A stretch of 64,000 nt of DNA. It comes from Stieleria magnilauensis (GTDB lineage: Bacteria > Planctomycetota > Planctomycetia > Pirellulales > Pirellulaceae). Positions 1-9,456 of this stretch are shown here, piece after piece. The position numbers were made by a program, and so were the translations under genes. Each line of letters begins with the position of its first letter. The first letter of the stretch is position 1. Where the stretch lies: assembly GCA_007753675.1 (NCBI GenBank), contig CP036432.1:904394-968393 (forward strand). Reading direction: 5' to 3'. The notes below the pieces were generated by a model. The model saw only the letters and a program-made list of their open reading frames with translations. It was not told the origin of the DNA and ran no database searches.

Positions 1-93
1 CTGGTCCAGTTGCCGATTCAGCTGATCCGATCGGTCAAGGAGGTCAATCAAAACGGCGCCGCGGCGGATACGACCGAGTGGCAATTGAAGTAG
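1..93 (+). CDS. C-terminal fragment of an unknown protein (truncated by window edge)
   Basis: Frame 1 is open from the first base and ends at TAG 91-93, giving 30 residues that finish in WQLK. The next gene is convergent and ends 10 bp away at 104, so this is most simply the tail of a plus-strand gene that starts outside the window. Too little is visible to name it. Confidence 0.5.
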   Translation: MVQLPIQLIRSVKEVNQNGAAADTTEWQLK

Positions 94-103
94 CTCGGTG
101 GCG

Positions 104-2431
104 TTACGCTTTGGCGGCCAGTTGCAGCGCCAGATCTTTGGCGCCTTTGAGGTCCAGTTTGCCGGTGCCGAGCAACGGGATTTGCTCGACTTCGTAGAAC
201 GAGTCGCGCGACGGGATGAAGAGATTCGGCAGGCCGGCGGTTTTCAGGTCGGCCAAAATCTCGTCGACATTTTTGTGCAGCGGGCGGTGCAGCACGATCA
301 GGCGTTCGCCTTTCTTGCTGTCGGGGACGGCGGTGACACAGAGCGTCACTGCATTTTCGTCGTCCGTTCCTTTACCATCGTCGGCTGAGTCGGCAGACGG
401 TTCGCTTGACGGCGACTGGTGAATCGACTTGGCGATTTCCTCTTCGACCTTGAGGTGCGGGACCATTTCGCCTCCGATCTTGGAGAACCGGCTCAGTCGA
501 CCGGTGATGTGGATGAAACCTTGGTCGTCGATGTGGGCGATGTCGCCGGTGTTGTACCAGCCCGATTGGATCACTTTTTCGGTCAGCTCTTTTTGGCCGG
601 CGTAACCCGTCATGACATTGGGGCCGGCGATCATTAGCATGCCGTCGATCCCCGCCGCTTGTTCGTCGCCCGAATCCTGGGAGACCACTTTCGCGCAGAC
701 ACCCGGCAGGGGGCGGCCGACGGAACCTTCGATACGATCGAGTTGGTAAGCAGCCGGTGAACGACTCGGGGGGATGTTGACCGAGACCAGTGGGCTCAAT
801 TCCGTCGTCCCGTAGCCTTCGACCGGTCGGAGTCCGAAGGTCTGTTCAAAGGAGTCAAACAGGTCCGCCGGCATCTTCTCGGCGCCGACAATGCAGGTGT
901 CCAGGGTCTTGAATTGCTCCGGTTTAACGCGTCGGATGTAGCTTCGCAAGAACGTCGGCGTGGCAAGCAGAACCGTCCCGCCGTACTTTTCGGCCAGCTT
1001 GCCGATCTGTCGCGAGTCGAGCGGATTGAAGTGATACACGCCGCAGGGCCCCAGGACCTGGGTCGCCCAGAGCGTGACGCTGTATCCGAATGAATGGAAA
1101 AACGGCAGGATGCCCAGCACGACGTCTTCGTCATTGAGACGAATGGCTTTCTTGATCGCATCGACGTTGTGGCTGATATTGGCTTGGCTGAGCATTACGC
1201 CCTTGGGCATGCCGGTCGAACCGCTGGTGAAGATCACCGTCATCAAGTCATCGCTTTTGACACGGTGCAGTCCCAGCATGCGTCGCAGCAGTCCCCTCGG
1301 GATCACGTTGGCCTGAATGAACGCGATGACTTTGTCCGCCGTCGTGATTTTGTCGCGGATCGATTCCAGGGTCACGGTGTCGGAGTCGATCTTGATGTCC
1401 ACTTTGCTCAGGAAGCGTTCGCTCGTGAGCACATGACGAATGTCGATTTCCTTGATGCAGTGATTGATGACTTCGCTGGAGACGGTGTAGTTCAGGTTGG
1501 CCGAAACGCGGCGATCGAGCGCCAACGCGACGTTGACAACCACCGCACCGGCGCTGGGCGGCAAGAACACTCCGATGTTGGTCTCGTCCTTTGCAAAGAC
1601 CTCCCGCGCCAGCACACGCCGCAGCGCGAAGGCGCGCGTGAGGGCTTCGCGGCCGCCCAATTCGGTCCCCATCGAATCGGCGATTTGGAGCCGTTTTCCA
1701 CGACGTCGCCAAGCCCGGATCACTTCGCCGGCCAGTACGGGGAACTCATGTCGATGGTCGGTTTGGGCCTTGGCGTTGAGCTGATTGACTTGAGAGCGGA
1801 CCAGTTCGATCAGTGTGTCGTTGGGGAGCGGTTTGCCGATGTAGAGTGTCAATCGACGACGAAACTTGTCGGGCCATTTGAAGAAGAATTTTCCGCCGCT
1901 GTAGCTGAAAACGCTGCCCCACATGCCGTCCAGGTAAACCGGAACCACGGGGGCGTCATGGCCCTGCAGAATCTTGCCCATGCCCGGCTTGAACGCTTGC
2001 AGTTGCCCGGTCCGGGTGATCGTGCCTTCGGGAAAGATGCCGACGACGTCGCCGGCTTTGAGCGCCTCGCGAGCCGCCTTGAGCGCCCGCATGATCGATT
2101 TCGGGTTGGCGACCATCAAGATCGTGTCAAAGGCGGCGGCGATCCACTTGGCGAACGCCGAGCCGAAATTGGAGCCGTCGACGACGAAGCGAACGTTGCG
2201 GGGCATCATCCACAAGATCACGATGCCATCGATCCAAGAGACGTGATTGCTGACGATCAGGTAGCCGCCCGAAGCCGGCAGGTTCTCCCGACCGATCACG
2301 CGTTTGCGGTAAAACAGCGCCAGCATCGGGCGGAAGATGGCGCGGACGAACAAGCGAGGCAGGAAAACTGCCATCGCGGAAAGCAATAACAGGGAAACGA
2401 TGATGATTCCCAAGACGTACCAACCACCCAT
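104..2431 (-). CDS. Acyltransferase / acyl-[ACP] synthetase fusion (Aas-like)
   Basis: A 775-residue fusion of a PlsC-type glycerophospholipid acyltransferase and an AMP-forming acyl-activating enzyme, the architecture of E. coli Aas (719 aa), which re-acylates lysophospholipid at the inner membrane. A hydrophobic segment occupies residues 5-25. The acyltransferase HX4D motif is H63-D68 (NHVSWID), followed by FPEGT near residue 134. The adenylate-forming half shows TSGSTGMPKG near residue 400, GYGTTELSP, and YNTGD followed by GRLSRFSKIGGE. It has no N-terminal LplT-type transporter, which some fused homologues carry. Start is ATG 2431; a longer frame upstream would overlap the repeat-rich intergenic region. 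It stands alone, convergent with the fragment at 1-93. The alternative is an acyl-CoA rather than acyl-ACP ligase, which the motifs cannot separate. Confidence 0.85.
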   Translation of the reverse strand: MGGWYVLGIIIVSLLLLSAMAVFLPRLFVRAIFRPMLALFYRKRVIGRENLPASGGYLIVSNHVSWIDGIVILWMMPRNVRFVVDGSNFGSAFAKWIAAAFDTILMVANPKSIMRALKAAREALKAGDVVGIFPEGTITRTGQLQAFKPGMGKILQGHDAPVVPVYLDGMWGSVFSYSGGKFFFKWPDKFRRRLTLYIGKPLPNDTLIELVRSQVNQLNAKAQTDHRHEFPVLAGEVIRAWRRRGKRLQIADSMGTELGGREALTRAFALRRVLAREVFAKDETNIGVFLPPSAGAVVVNVALALDRRVSANLNYTVSSEVINHCIKEIDIRHVLTSERFLSKVDIKIDSDTVTLESIRDKITTADKVIAFIQANVIPRGLLRRMLGLHRVKSDDLMTVIFTSGSTGMPKGVMLSQANISHNVDAIKKAIRLNDEDVVLGILPFFHSFGYSVTLWATQVLGPCGVYHFNPLDSRQIGKLAEKYGGTVLLATPTFLRSYIRRVKPEQFKTLDTCIVGAEKMPADLFDSFEQTFGLRPVEGYGTTELSPLVSVNIPPSRSPAAYQLDRIEGSVGRPLPGVCAKVVSQDSGDEQAAGIDGMLMIAGPNVMTGYAGQKELTEKVIQSGWYNTGDIAHIDDQGFIHITGRLSRFSKIGGEMVPHLKVEEEIAKSIHQSPSSEPSADSADDGKGTDDENAVTLCVTAVPDSKKGERLIVLHRPLHKNVDEILADLKTAGLPNLFIPSRDSFYEVEQIPLLGTGKLDLKGAKDLALQLAAKA

Positions 2432-2578
2432 GCGTTGCGTTCCCTGTCTGTTGGTTCTTGTCCGTTGGATCTTTTCTGTGAATCAGAAAGCTCGTCGCTG
2501 CGAGAACGCTCCATCTGCGTCAACCCAAGAGAATAGGCGATGGAGCCAGTCCCAGGCAACCGCACCCTCACCGCCGGC

Positions 2579-2640
2579 GTCCGGTCTCGGCGTGAAGCCG
2601 CCTGGAAAGACCGCAGCGCTCGCGCCCGTGCTGCTCACAA
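2579..2640. repeat. Degenerate copy of the TGTTAGCGG palindrome family
   Basis: From GTCCGG at 2579 to CTCACA near 2639 the sequence aligns by eye with the loop and right arm of the intact palindromes at 24139-24220 and 26417-26499 (CCG..GCTCGCGCCC..CCGCT..ACAA), but with many changes. It sits directly upstream of the copy split by the IS1182 element. The rest of the 2432-2804 gap shows no gene. Confidence 0.4.
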
Positions 2641-2661
2641 TCGCTGAAATACTGAGGACCG

Positions 2662-2682
2662 TGTTAGCGGAACGGCGCGAGC
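2662..2682. repeat. Left piece of a palindromic repeat split by the IS1182 element
   Basis: TGTTAGCGGAACGGCGCGAGC matches the first 21 bases of the left arm of the palindromes at 24139 and 26417. The last six bases, GCGAGC (2677-2682), recur immediately after the IS at 4674-4679 as a probable target-site duplication. Confidence 0.75.
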
Positions 2683-4673
2683 GGCCTGTCGGTTTAGTGT
2701 ATCCACAAAACGAGGGGAGGTGGCTTAGTAGGCATCGTCACGATGTTTGCTATTCTTGGCGGATCGTCGTCGCGATTCACTTCTCACGCAGGGAGGCTTG
2801 CCCAGTGAGCCAGAGACAACCCAAGACCAGCTATTGGCAGGAAGCTCCTACACCACGCGGGCAACTGGTCCTCATTCCCACCGCCCTGGAGGAACTCATC
2901 CCTCAGGATCATCCCGTTCGCTTGGTCGACGAGATTCTCGATCAGATGGACTGGACTGATTGGGAGGCGGCCTACAACGGCGGATTCGGTCAGCCGCCGA
3001 TCCATCCCAGCGTAATGGCAAAGATCCTGCTGTTTGCCATGATTCGGCGAATCCGATCCAGCCGGAACATTGAATACGAACTCAAGCATTCGATCGATTT
3101 TATCTGGCTTAGCAGCGGTCGCCGCATCGATCACAGCACGATCAGCGACTTCCGCCGAAACAATAGTGATGCAGTCAAAGGCATCTTCAAACAAATGGTC
3201 AAGCTGGCGATCAACCTGGGGATCGCCAATCTCTCGGAACTGTGCATCGACGGCACACGCATCCTGGCTGACGCCAACAAATACAAGACTTGGACGGCCA
3301 AACGATTAGCCAAAGCACTCGAAGAACTTGACGCGCAAATTGATGAGGCCCTGGAAACCTTCGAAGTCAACGACGCATGCGACGAAGATCTCATCGGCCA
3401 GGACGTTTCGGCGGACCGCCTCCCCGCCGCCGTCGCCAACTTGAAGTCACGCCGCTCACAACTGGCCGCTCATCTGGAGACGGTCAATGCGATGGACGAA
3501 GTCCGCAGGAAAAATGGGACGAAGGGCCCCGCCCAGTTACCCAAGACTGACACGGACAGTCGCATTCTTCCCAATAAGGAGGGTGGTTACGCAGCCAACT
3601 TTACTCCGATGGCGACGACCGAAACGCAGAGCGGCCTGATCGTTGCGGCGGACGTCTTGATCGGCAACGTCGAACACCACGAATTTGCCACCATCGTCGA
3701 CTGTGTGGCCAACGACTTTGGAATTGACATTAAGCGAGTCATGGCTGACTCGGCTTACACGACGGGCAAAAACCTCACTGCGGCTGAGGAAAAACAGATC
3801 GAACTGATTGGCCCGCTTGCCGAAACCAATCGCGAGAACAACCCTGCCGAGCGTTCGGATTTGACTGAGCCCGTTGCCGCCGATCAGATTGATCAGTTGC
3901 CGGTTAATCCACAAACCAAACGATTTGACAAAGCAGCGTTTGTGTACGACGAAGCGAACGACTGCTATTACTGCCCGGCAGGCAAAGTGCTTTCACATCG
4001 GACGACCGAGAACACGACGCATGGCGACGGCTCTCCGGTGCAGCGAAAGGTTTACACCTGTTTTGAATGCGAGGGCTGCACGCTGGCTGGGCGTTGTCGC
4101 AAGAACGTGAAGCCAAAAGACGAGGCAAGCAGCAGCGAGGCATCGTCCCAGGAGTCCAGCGAAGCGACCTCGTCGGACAAGCGAGCGGGCAAGCGACGTG
4201 GTCGCAAGCCTGGCCCGCCACGTGGTCGCGAGACGATGCATGATGAGCATGAAGGAGCGCGACGTCGGCAGCGTGCGCGAATGGAAACGCCTGCAGCCAA
4301 AGAGGCTTACTCTCGTCGTCAGCATTTCGGTGAAACGCCTTTCGCCGTGATCAAGAGCACGCTTGATATGCGGCGATTCCTGCTTCGAGGTATCGCAGGT
4401 GTGAATCAAGAATGGCGCTGGGCGGCGACCGGATTCAATCTGAAGAAAATCATGAGTTACTTGGCGAAGCTGCGCGCCGCCGCGGCGACACAATCGCTCG
4501 GAACAGCAAACTAGGGGAGATAGGGGGCATTTCGAACGAAATCCGCCACAAGCGAACGCCACGATCCCGTCAACACGCTTACCAACGACTCTGGATGCCC
4601 CGCATAGCACCATAAAAGCCTCGTCCGGAACCAAAATCGAATCAACCGTCCCCAGGAACTAAATCGACAGGCC
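2683..4673 (+). mobile_element. IS1182-family insertion sequence, apparently complete
   Basis: The 1991-bp element carries one transposase gene (2805-4514). Its ends are inverted repeats: the left end begins GGCCTGTCGGTTTAGT and the reverse complement of the right end begins GGCCTGTCGATTTAGT, 15 of 16 identical. It is flanked by GCGAGC on both sides (2677-2682 and 4674-4679). Removing the element and one GCGAGC rebuilds a palindrome matching two intact copies elsewhere in the window, which fixes the ends independently of the inverted repeats. Confidence 0.85.
2805..4514 (+). CDS. IS1182-family DDE transposase
   Basis: Cut-and-paste transposase of 569 residues. The N-terminal third is the DUF772-type region (HPSVMAKILLFAMIRRIRSS, then STISDFRRNN). 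The middle carries the RNase H-like DDE domain (LCIDGTRILADANKYKTW near residue 148, VMADSAYTTGKN). The C-terminus ends in FGETPFAVIKSTLDMRRFLLRG, typical of the IS1182 group. The frame is open upstream to 2337, but GTG 2805 has a GGGAGG ribosome site 8 bp before it and starts where the family similarity starts, so it is preferred. The stop lies 159 bp inside the right end of the element. A basic Ser/Glu/Lys-rich insert lies near residues 435-475. No frameshift is seen, so it is probably functional. Confidence 0.85.
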   Translation: MSQRQPKTSYWQEAPTPRGQLVLIPTALEELIPQDHPVRLVDEILDQMDWTDWEAAYNGGFGQPPIHPSVMAKILLFAMIRRIRSSRNIEYELKHSIDFIWLSSGRRIDHSTISDFRRNNSDAVKGIFKQMVKLAINLGIANLSELCIDGTRILADANKYKTWTAKRLAKALEELDAQIDEALETFEVNDACDEDLIGQDVSADRLPAAVANLKSRRSQLAAHLETVNAMDEVRRKNGTKGPAQLPKTDTDSRILPNKEGGYAANFTPMATTETQSGLIVAADVLIGNVEHHEFATIVDCVANDFGIDIKRVMADSAYTTGKNLTAAEEKQIELIGPLAETNRENNPAERSDLTEPVAADQIDQLPVNPQTKRFDKAAFVYDEANDCYYCPAGKVLSHRTTENTTHGDGSPVQRKVYTCFECEGCTLAGRCRKNVKPKDEASSSEASSQESSEATSSDKRAGKRRGRKPGPPRGRETMHDEHEGARRRQRARMETPAAKEAYSRRQHFGETPFAVIKSTLDMRRFLLRGIAGVNQEWRWAATGFNLKKIMSYLAKLRAAAATQSLGTAN

Positions 4674-4725
4674 GCGAGCCGTCCGGTGACGCTAGGACCG
4701 GAGGGCTCGCGCCCTGCCGCTCACA
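4674..4725. repeat. Right piece of the palindrome split by the IS1182 element
   Basis: The sequence resumes with GCGAGCCGTCCGG, then a short loop, then the right arm CCGGAGGGCTCGCGCCCTGC and CGCTCACA. Joined to 2662-2682 it makes a palindrome like those at 24139 and 26417. Confidence 0.75.
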
Positions 4726-4810
4726 GAACGGCTCCGTTTCCTTCGGCTCACTCAATCCATCCTGCCGTCGACGAATTCCGCAACGACAAAACGAGAGCGT
4801 CGCCAGCCGA

Positions 4811-6301
4811 CTAGCGAATCGCCTTGTCCGGCAGCGCGGTTCCGATGCCGGCGTCCAGCGGCATGGTGTCGTTGCTCGGATCAAGTCCGACGGCTTTCAT
4901 CGCCCGCAACAACCGCTGCTCCATTTCGGCGATCGTCGACTGGTGTGCGGGGTCGTTGACCAGATTGGTCGATTCAGCCGGGTCGTTCTGCATGTCATAC
5001 AACTCGGCCATGTGGCGATCCGGAGACCCGTCGCCGTGTGGATAGCGGATGTACTTGTAGCGGTCTCCCCGCACCGAGCGTACGTTGGGCGTGTAGGGGA
5101 ATTGTTTTTCGTAGTTGTAGTGATACAGCCATTCGGTCCGCCAGCCACTATCGTCTCTGGAGACCAGCGGTTTGATCGAACTGCCGTGAATGTTGGTCAG
5201 CTGGGTGGCACCGGCGGCGTCCAAGATCGTCGGCGCGACGTCGGTCGTCAGGACCTGTTGTTTGATCCGCACCGGCCCGGATTGCTTGGTCCAGCGGGGG
5301 TAGCGGATGATCATCGGCACACGGGCGCTGGCTTCGTGAGCCGTCCGTTTATCGACCATGCCGTGTTCCCCTTCGAGCAATCCGTTGTCGCCCATGAAGA
5401 TGAACATGGTGTTGTCGAATTGCCCGGCCGCCTTCAAATGATCGACCAACCGGCCGACACTGTCGTCGACCGACAGAATCGTTCCCCAGTACGCCCGGAC
5501 CATGCGGGCGAAATCAACGACGCCGCTGGCTTTGTCGTTGGGGAATTCTTTACGCCAGTCGAAGATCGGCCCATAGATGCCGTGCCAGGTCGAGAGTCGC
5601 TGGGTGATCCACTTCGGTTTGTCATCCAGCTTGAACGATGAGTGCGGGTAGTTGACTTCGACGTCGTCAAAGACGTGCTCGTATTTCGGTTCCGGGAAAT
5701 AGAAACTGTGCGGCGCTTTCTGACCGATCATCAACATGAACGGCTTGGAGGCGTCGTCGGCGCGATGTTTGTCGATCCAATCGATCGACATGTCGGTCAC
5801 CACCGTGGTGTAGTAACCCGGCACGACGCGGCTTCCGGTTCCGTTGATGTTAAATTCCGTATCGAAGTAGCTGCCTTGGCCTTTGTGGGTGACGAAGTAG
5901 TTGAATCCGGGGCGGGGCTCGTCGTTTTTTTCACCCATGTGCCACTTGCCGATGTACGCGGTCTGGTAGCCGGCCTCCTGCAGCCGACGCGGGAAGCTGT
6001 CCAGCTCGGCGGGGTAGTCAGTGAAGTTGTTGGTGACCCCGTGGGCATGGGCGTAAAGTCCGCTCAGGATGGTGGCGCGACTGGGAGAGCACAAGCTGGT
6101 CGTGCAGAACATGTTCTCGAAATAAATGCCCTCGGCGGCCAAGCGATCGATGTTCGGCGTTTTCAGGTGGGGATGGCCGGCGCAGGACAGCGCGTTCCAG
6201 CGAATGTCATCGCACAGCACGACGACGACGTTGGGGCGTTCTTGCGCGAAGGAAGAGAGCGTCAGCAAGCACAGCAAGCTACAAGCGAGGAATGGTCGCA
6301 T
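4811..6301 (-). CDS. Secreted arylsulfatase-type sulfatase
   Basis: Hydrolyses sulfate esters, probably on algal polysaccharides, after export. The 496-residue protein starts at ATG 6301 ([20 protein letters not shown]), a clean signal peptide; the frame stays open 87 codons further but without signal character. [10 protein letters not shown] gives the N-terminal metal-binding Asp pair, and CSPSR within [12 protein letters not shown] is the canonical motif whose Cys becomes formylglycine. [13 protein letters not shown] supplies the second metal site. The C-terminus ([17 protein letters not shown]) is of the usual DUF4976 type. It is a lone gene between the IS1182 and IS110 elements, with no maturase nearby. 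The substrate cannot be inferred. Confidence 0.9.
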   Translation of the reverse strand: MRPFLACSLLCLLTLSSFAQERPNVVVVLCDDIRWNALSCAGHPHLKTPNIDRLAAEGIYFENMFCTTSLCSPSRATILSGLYAHAHGVTNNFTDYPAELDSFPRRLQEAGYQTAYIGKWHMGEKNDEPRPGFNYFVTHKGQGSYFDTEFNINGTGSRVVPGYYTTVVTDMSIDWIDKHRADDASKPFMLMIGQKAPHSFYFPEPKYEHVFDDVEVNYPHSSFKLDDKPKWITQRLSTWHGIYGPIFDWRKEFPNDKASGVVDFARMVRAYWGTILSVDDSVGRLVDHLKAAGQFDNTMFIFMGDNGLLEGEHGMVDKRTAHEASARVPMIIRYPRWTKQSGPVRIKQQVLTTDVAPTILDAAGATQLTNIHGSSIKPLVSRDDSGWRTEWLYHYNYEKQFPYTPNVRSVRGDRYKYIRYPHGDGSPDRHMAELYDMQNDPAESTNLVNDPAHQSTIAEMEQRLLRAMKAVGLDPSNDTMPLDAGIGTALPDKAIR

Positions 6302-6862
6302 GGCGGAAATACTGGGGCGAGGTGGGGAATCAAGGTTGAGTTGACAGCGGTGCAGTTTAGCAGCTTCTGTTCCGGCTTTGGAGATCTGGCCCTTTTTAAG
6401 TCGTTGATCATCAAGAGGTTTCGTCACTCTCCCCCTGGGAGAGTCGAGCGTAGCGAGACATCTGAGCTCTGAGCAAGTGGCTTGTTTTCGGATTTCAGGA
6501 ATTTTCGAGGTAGGGGACGATACCGGGTAATCGGCGTTTGAGAGTTTCAATGTATCGACCACAGTCGAACGGGATGCGGGTCTGCCAGACGCGGTAGAGA
6601 ATCCGGATCCAACTACGTGCGAGCTTGCGTAGCACCGCGTGGTGTTTCATTCCTTGGGCTCGTAACATTTGGTAGCGAGCTTTGGTCCACGGACACCATG
6701 TCCGGGCTGCGGCTGCAAACTCATGAAAGGTTTGGCGAAGGTATTTCGGGCAGGCATAGCGCCGTTGAACATGACGCTGCTTTCCGCTTTGACTGGAATT
6801 GCCCACGAAAAGTTGACAGTGGATTGGCAGATGTCAGACTTCTCTGACAGGAGAACCGATTC

Positions 6863-7153
6863 ATGGACAAGCGTCGAAAATTCAGCCGAGAATTCAAACT
6901 GGCCGCCGTCAAGAAAGTGATGGAACAAGGACTGTCGTATACCGTTGTCGCCCGAGACCTTGGCGTTGGCGATAACCTGATCCGCAATTGGAAGAAGTCT
7001 TTCGAGGAAGATGGGACTCTCGCAGACGGGGTCGCTGGTAATCAGTCGGTTGAAGCTGAACTCAAACGACTGCGTGAAGAGAACCGGCAGCTCAAAATGG
7101 AGCGAGACATTTTAAAAAAAGCGACGGCGTTCTTTGCGAAAGAAAGCAACTGA
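6863..7153 (+). CDS. IS3-family OrfA (helix-turn-helix protein)
   Basis: A 96-residue DNA-binding protein that recognises the IS ends and forms the N-terminus of the OrfAB transposase. It begins MDKRRKFSREFKLAAVKKV and has the usual HTH pattern (VVARDLGVGDNLIRNWKK), then a leucine-zipper-like stretch (LKRLREENRQLKMERDILKKA). ATG 6863 lies 70 bp inside the left end. The frame overlaps orfB and contains the frameshift site at 7114-7120. The AFFAKES ending is typical of the IS3/IS51-like subgroup. Confidence 0.9.
   Translation: MDKRRKFSREFKLAAVKKVMEQGLSYTVVARDLGVGDNLIRNWKKSFEEDGTLADGVAGNQSVEAELKRLREENRQLKMERDILKKATAFFAKESN
7114..7120 (+). other. Probable programmed -1 frameshift site of the IS3 element
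   Basis: A run of seven A followed by GCG lies in the orfA frame as TTA AAA AAA GCG. Slipping back one base at this run enters the orfB frame, which is open here. This is the usual way IS3 elements make OrfAB. Any stimulatory structure downstream was not assessed. Confidence 0.6.
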
Positions 7154-8034
7154 GGCTGCAGTTTATCGGCGAACATCGCGATCGATGGCCGATCGCGGTC
7201 CTCTGTCGAGTCCTGGAAGTGACGCGTGCGGCATACTACCGGTTTGTCGCCCGTGATCCTAGCGAAACCAAAGTCAAAGAAATGCAGGTCACTCAGGCCA
7301 TCCACGAAATCCGGTTGGGGAATCACTTCGATTCCTACGGAAGTCCGCGGATGCATCGTGAGGTCATTAAGCAAGGCATCCAGTGCTGCCGAAACACCGT
7401 AGCCAAATACATGCAGAAGGCCGGAATCCAGGCGAATCGGCGGACTAAGTTCCGAATATCGACAACCGATTCCAATCACGATCAGCCGATCGCCCCCAAT
7501 CGACTCAACCAAGATTTCTCGACAGAAGACATCAATCAAGTCTGGCTTACCGACATCACCTACATCCCTACAAAAGAAGGATTCACCTACCTGTGCGCGT
7601 TTGTCGACCTGCATTCACGAAAGATCATCGGATGGAAAACCAGTCGTAAGATCGATTCCGAGCTGGTGATTGAATCGCTCGATCAAGCGATTGCGTTTCG
7701 TTCCCCAAGTGCGGGGTTGATCGTCCACAGCGATCGCGGTTCTCAGTATGCGAGCGCAGCGTTTCGACGCCGGTTGGCCGAACGTGAACTTGTTCAGAGC
7801 ATGAGTCGCCGCGGGAACTGCTACGACAACGCACCGATGGAATCTTTCTTCAAGAGCTACAAGACCGAGGAAGTCCAAGAAGTCTACGGCACCCATGAAC
7901 ACGCCACACGCGGCGTGTCAGATTACATCGAACAATTTTACAACCCTCGCCGCTTGCACTCGTCACTGGACTACCGAAGTCCAATCGACTTTGAGCAAGC
8001 GATTACCAGAACGTCACTCGTTGGTGAAACCTGA
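7120..8034 (+). CDS. IS3-family OrfB (DDE integrase domain, expressed as OrfAB)
   Basis: Catalytic half of the IS3 transposase. The segment translated after the -1 shift is about 304 codons; a possible independent GTG start is at 7219. The HTH_21-like region (VLEVTRAAYYRF, then FDSYGSPRMHREV) is followed by the rve integrase core. The acidic triad is visible as VWLTDITYIPT, VHSDRGSQYAS and the Glu in MESFFKSYKTEEV. The tail LHSSLDYRSPIDFE is standard for the family. No stop or frameshift breaks it, so the element is probably active. Confidence 0.9.
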   Translation, partial: SDGVLCERKQLRLQFIGEHRDRWPIAVLCRVLEVTRAAYYRFVARDPSETKVKEMQVTQAIHEIRLGNHFDSYGSPRMHREVIKQGIQCCRNTVAKYMQKAGIQANRRTKFRISTTDSNHDQPIAPNRLNQDFSTEDINQVWLTDITYIPTKEGFTYLCAFVDLHSRKIIGWKTSRKIDSELVIESLDQAIAFRSPSAGLIVHSDRGSQYASAAFRRRLAERELVQSMSRRGNCYDNAPMESFFKSYKTEEVQEVYGTHEHATRGVSDYIEQFYNPRRLHSSLDYRSPIDFEQAITRTSLVGET

Positions 8035-9079
8035 TCCATCAGGGCTCGCTATTTACCTTCCCGTTAAGATCGGTCCACTGTCAACTTTTCGTGGGCAATT
8101 CCAGACGCGTGATGGGTGCGATTCCGCTAAAGGAAGCCAGTTCATCGGCATCGGACCAGCGATCACGCTGCGAACCGAACGCACACAGAAGTCGAGGCGC
8201 AAGTGCTGGGCCGGCTCCTCGGAGCGAGGAGAACAGGTGGGCATCGCCGTGAGCCTTGAACGACTCGCTAATCTGTTGGTCGAACTGCTCAATCGTTTTG
8301 ATGGATCCTTCGATTTGCTGAGCCAAATGCTTAACCGTCATGGACATGGGAGTGATCAGGGCAGAGTCATCGCAGAGCAACGGCGAGCTACGAATGGCAT
8401 CGAGGGCTTCTTTTTGCCGCTCCTCATTTCGGACTCCGTGTTCTCGCAGAACCCGAACAATCAACCGACGATCAGCACGACGGAGTTGCCTGGGATCAGG
8501 CCACCGCTTGAGTACAGCCAGTAGCAAATCCAGCTGGTGGGATTTGCCGAACAGCTCCAAAACTACAGGAAAATACTGTTTAAGTACGCTGATAAGCTGC
8601 TGACGCAGTTTTGTTTGGCTGCCTACGATGAAGCGTCTTTGCTCGCAAAGCCGGTTCAGCAATCGCGTCTGCTCATCATCAGGCAGCCATGCCTTAAGGG
8701 TCTCGATTCGTTCGCGAAGAAGCCTGGCCAGATACATCGCGTCGGTAGGATCACTTTTGCCATCGCCACCCGGATAGCTTTCTCGATAGCGAGAGAGTTG
8801 TTTAGGGTTAATCGGGTAGAGAACGATGTTCTGACGGAACATCAAGGCATGGATCAGGGGGCCCTTGGACTGTTCGAGCATGATCGCGATTTTCCCGCCC
8901 TTGGCTTTCTCAGTCATCTTGGCGATCCATTGGTTGATCGCTTCGGGGGTGTGGGGCAGTTCCATCGCCGATTCTCTGCCTTGAGAATCAATGATGTGGC
9001 AGTCATGTTTCTGATCAGCCCAATCGATTCCAACAAAAAGCGCGATGGATTGGTTGAGTGTGGGTGAATTGTCGTTCAT

Positions 9080-9386
9080 GCTGTAGTCTCACCGAGTTGA
9101 AAGGCTTGTGTGATTGGTAGTCCAGCCTCACCCACTTCGGAAACCTTATAGAGAGCCCGCTAAGCTACATCTGAGTGATCCGTTTTGGGATGAAGCGAGC
9201 GGTGTGCTCGGAAGTCTCGCTAAGCCGTCATGCGGCTGGGGAGGGGATCCGTAGCACTCCGCTGGCTACCGCTTCAAATAATAATCAGCGCGGCGTTGAG
9301 AATCCGCCATGCCAAAGCTGCGCTGCGGAAAGGGCTGCGCGATGGCAAGGACGCTCAACGCCGAACACTGAGGAGATGCTATAAGG
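9080..9386 (-). ncRNA. Candidate bridge RNA region of IS110 copy A
   Basis: This is the 307-bp non-coding stretch between the transposase start and the element end, identical by eye to 16772-17078 in copy B. In IS110-group elements the long leader on this side encodes the bridge RNA that pairs with donor and target DNA. The plus strand has GAAGCGAG at 9192-9199 and CTCGCT at 9216-9221, matching the shared flanking target motif. Exact RNA ends are unknown. Confidence 0.45.
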
Positions 9387-9456
9387 AGAGGGTTTTCGTT
9401 GCCGATGGGAACGCGACCCTGACCGGCGAAGTGAACACCGCGATTCGCCGTTCGAT

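Larger units (their letters stand above)
6794..8103 (+). mobile_element. IS3-family insertion sequence, complete
   Basis: The 1310-bp element has perfect 30-bp terminal inverted repeats (6794-6823 and 8074-8103, beginning TGGAATTGCCCACGAAAAGT) and a 3-bp target duplication, GAC, at 6791-6793 and 8104-8106. It encodes orfA and orfB in overlapping frames with an A7 slippery run. The target is the transposase gene of IS110 copy A. Perfect ends and open frames suggest recent insertion. Confidence 0.95.
6495..9079 (-). pseudogene. IS110-family transposase split by an IS3 insertion
   Basis: The N-terminal part (8104-9079) begins MNDNSPTLNQSIALFVGIDW and runs to SGIAPITR; the C-terminal part (6495-6793) resumes at SGKQRHVQRRY and ends PYLENS. 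The intact 423-residue version is at 15500-16771. The insertion falls in the C-terminal transposase domain just before the conserved Gln/Ser-Gly segment. The upstream fragment reads through into the IS3 end for seven foreign residues (LELPTKS). This copy cannot make active enzyme but could be mobilised by copy B. Confidence 0.9.
6457..9386 (-). mobile_element. IS110-family element, copy A, interrupted by an IS3-family element
   Basis: The segment matches copy B (15462-17078) base for base wherever compared, apart from a 1310-bp IS3 insertion and its 3-bp duplication. Without these it is 1617 bp, the same length as copy B. It has no terminal inverted repeats, as usual for IS110. The left flank reads TCGAGCGTAGCGA and the right flank GAGAGGG. 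The exact ends are uncertain by two or three bases because flank and element share A/G. Confidence 0.85.

Noticed and set aside
1094..2389. 431-codon plus-strand frame
   Set aside because: Antisense to the Aas-like gene, whose HX4D and AMP-binding motifs are unambiguous.
6495..6806. Separate 103-residue gene
   Set aside because: It is the C-terminal part of the IS110 transposase cut off by the IS3; its first residues come from IS3 end sequence.
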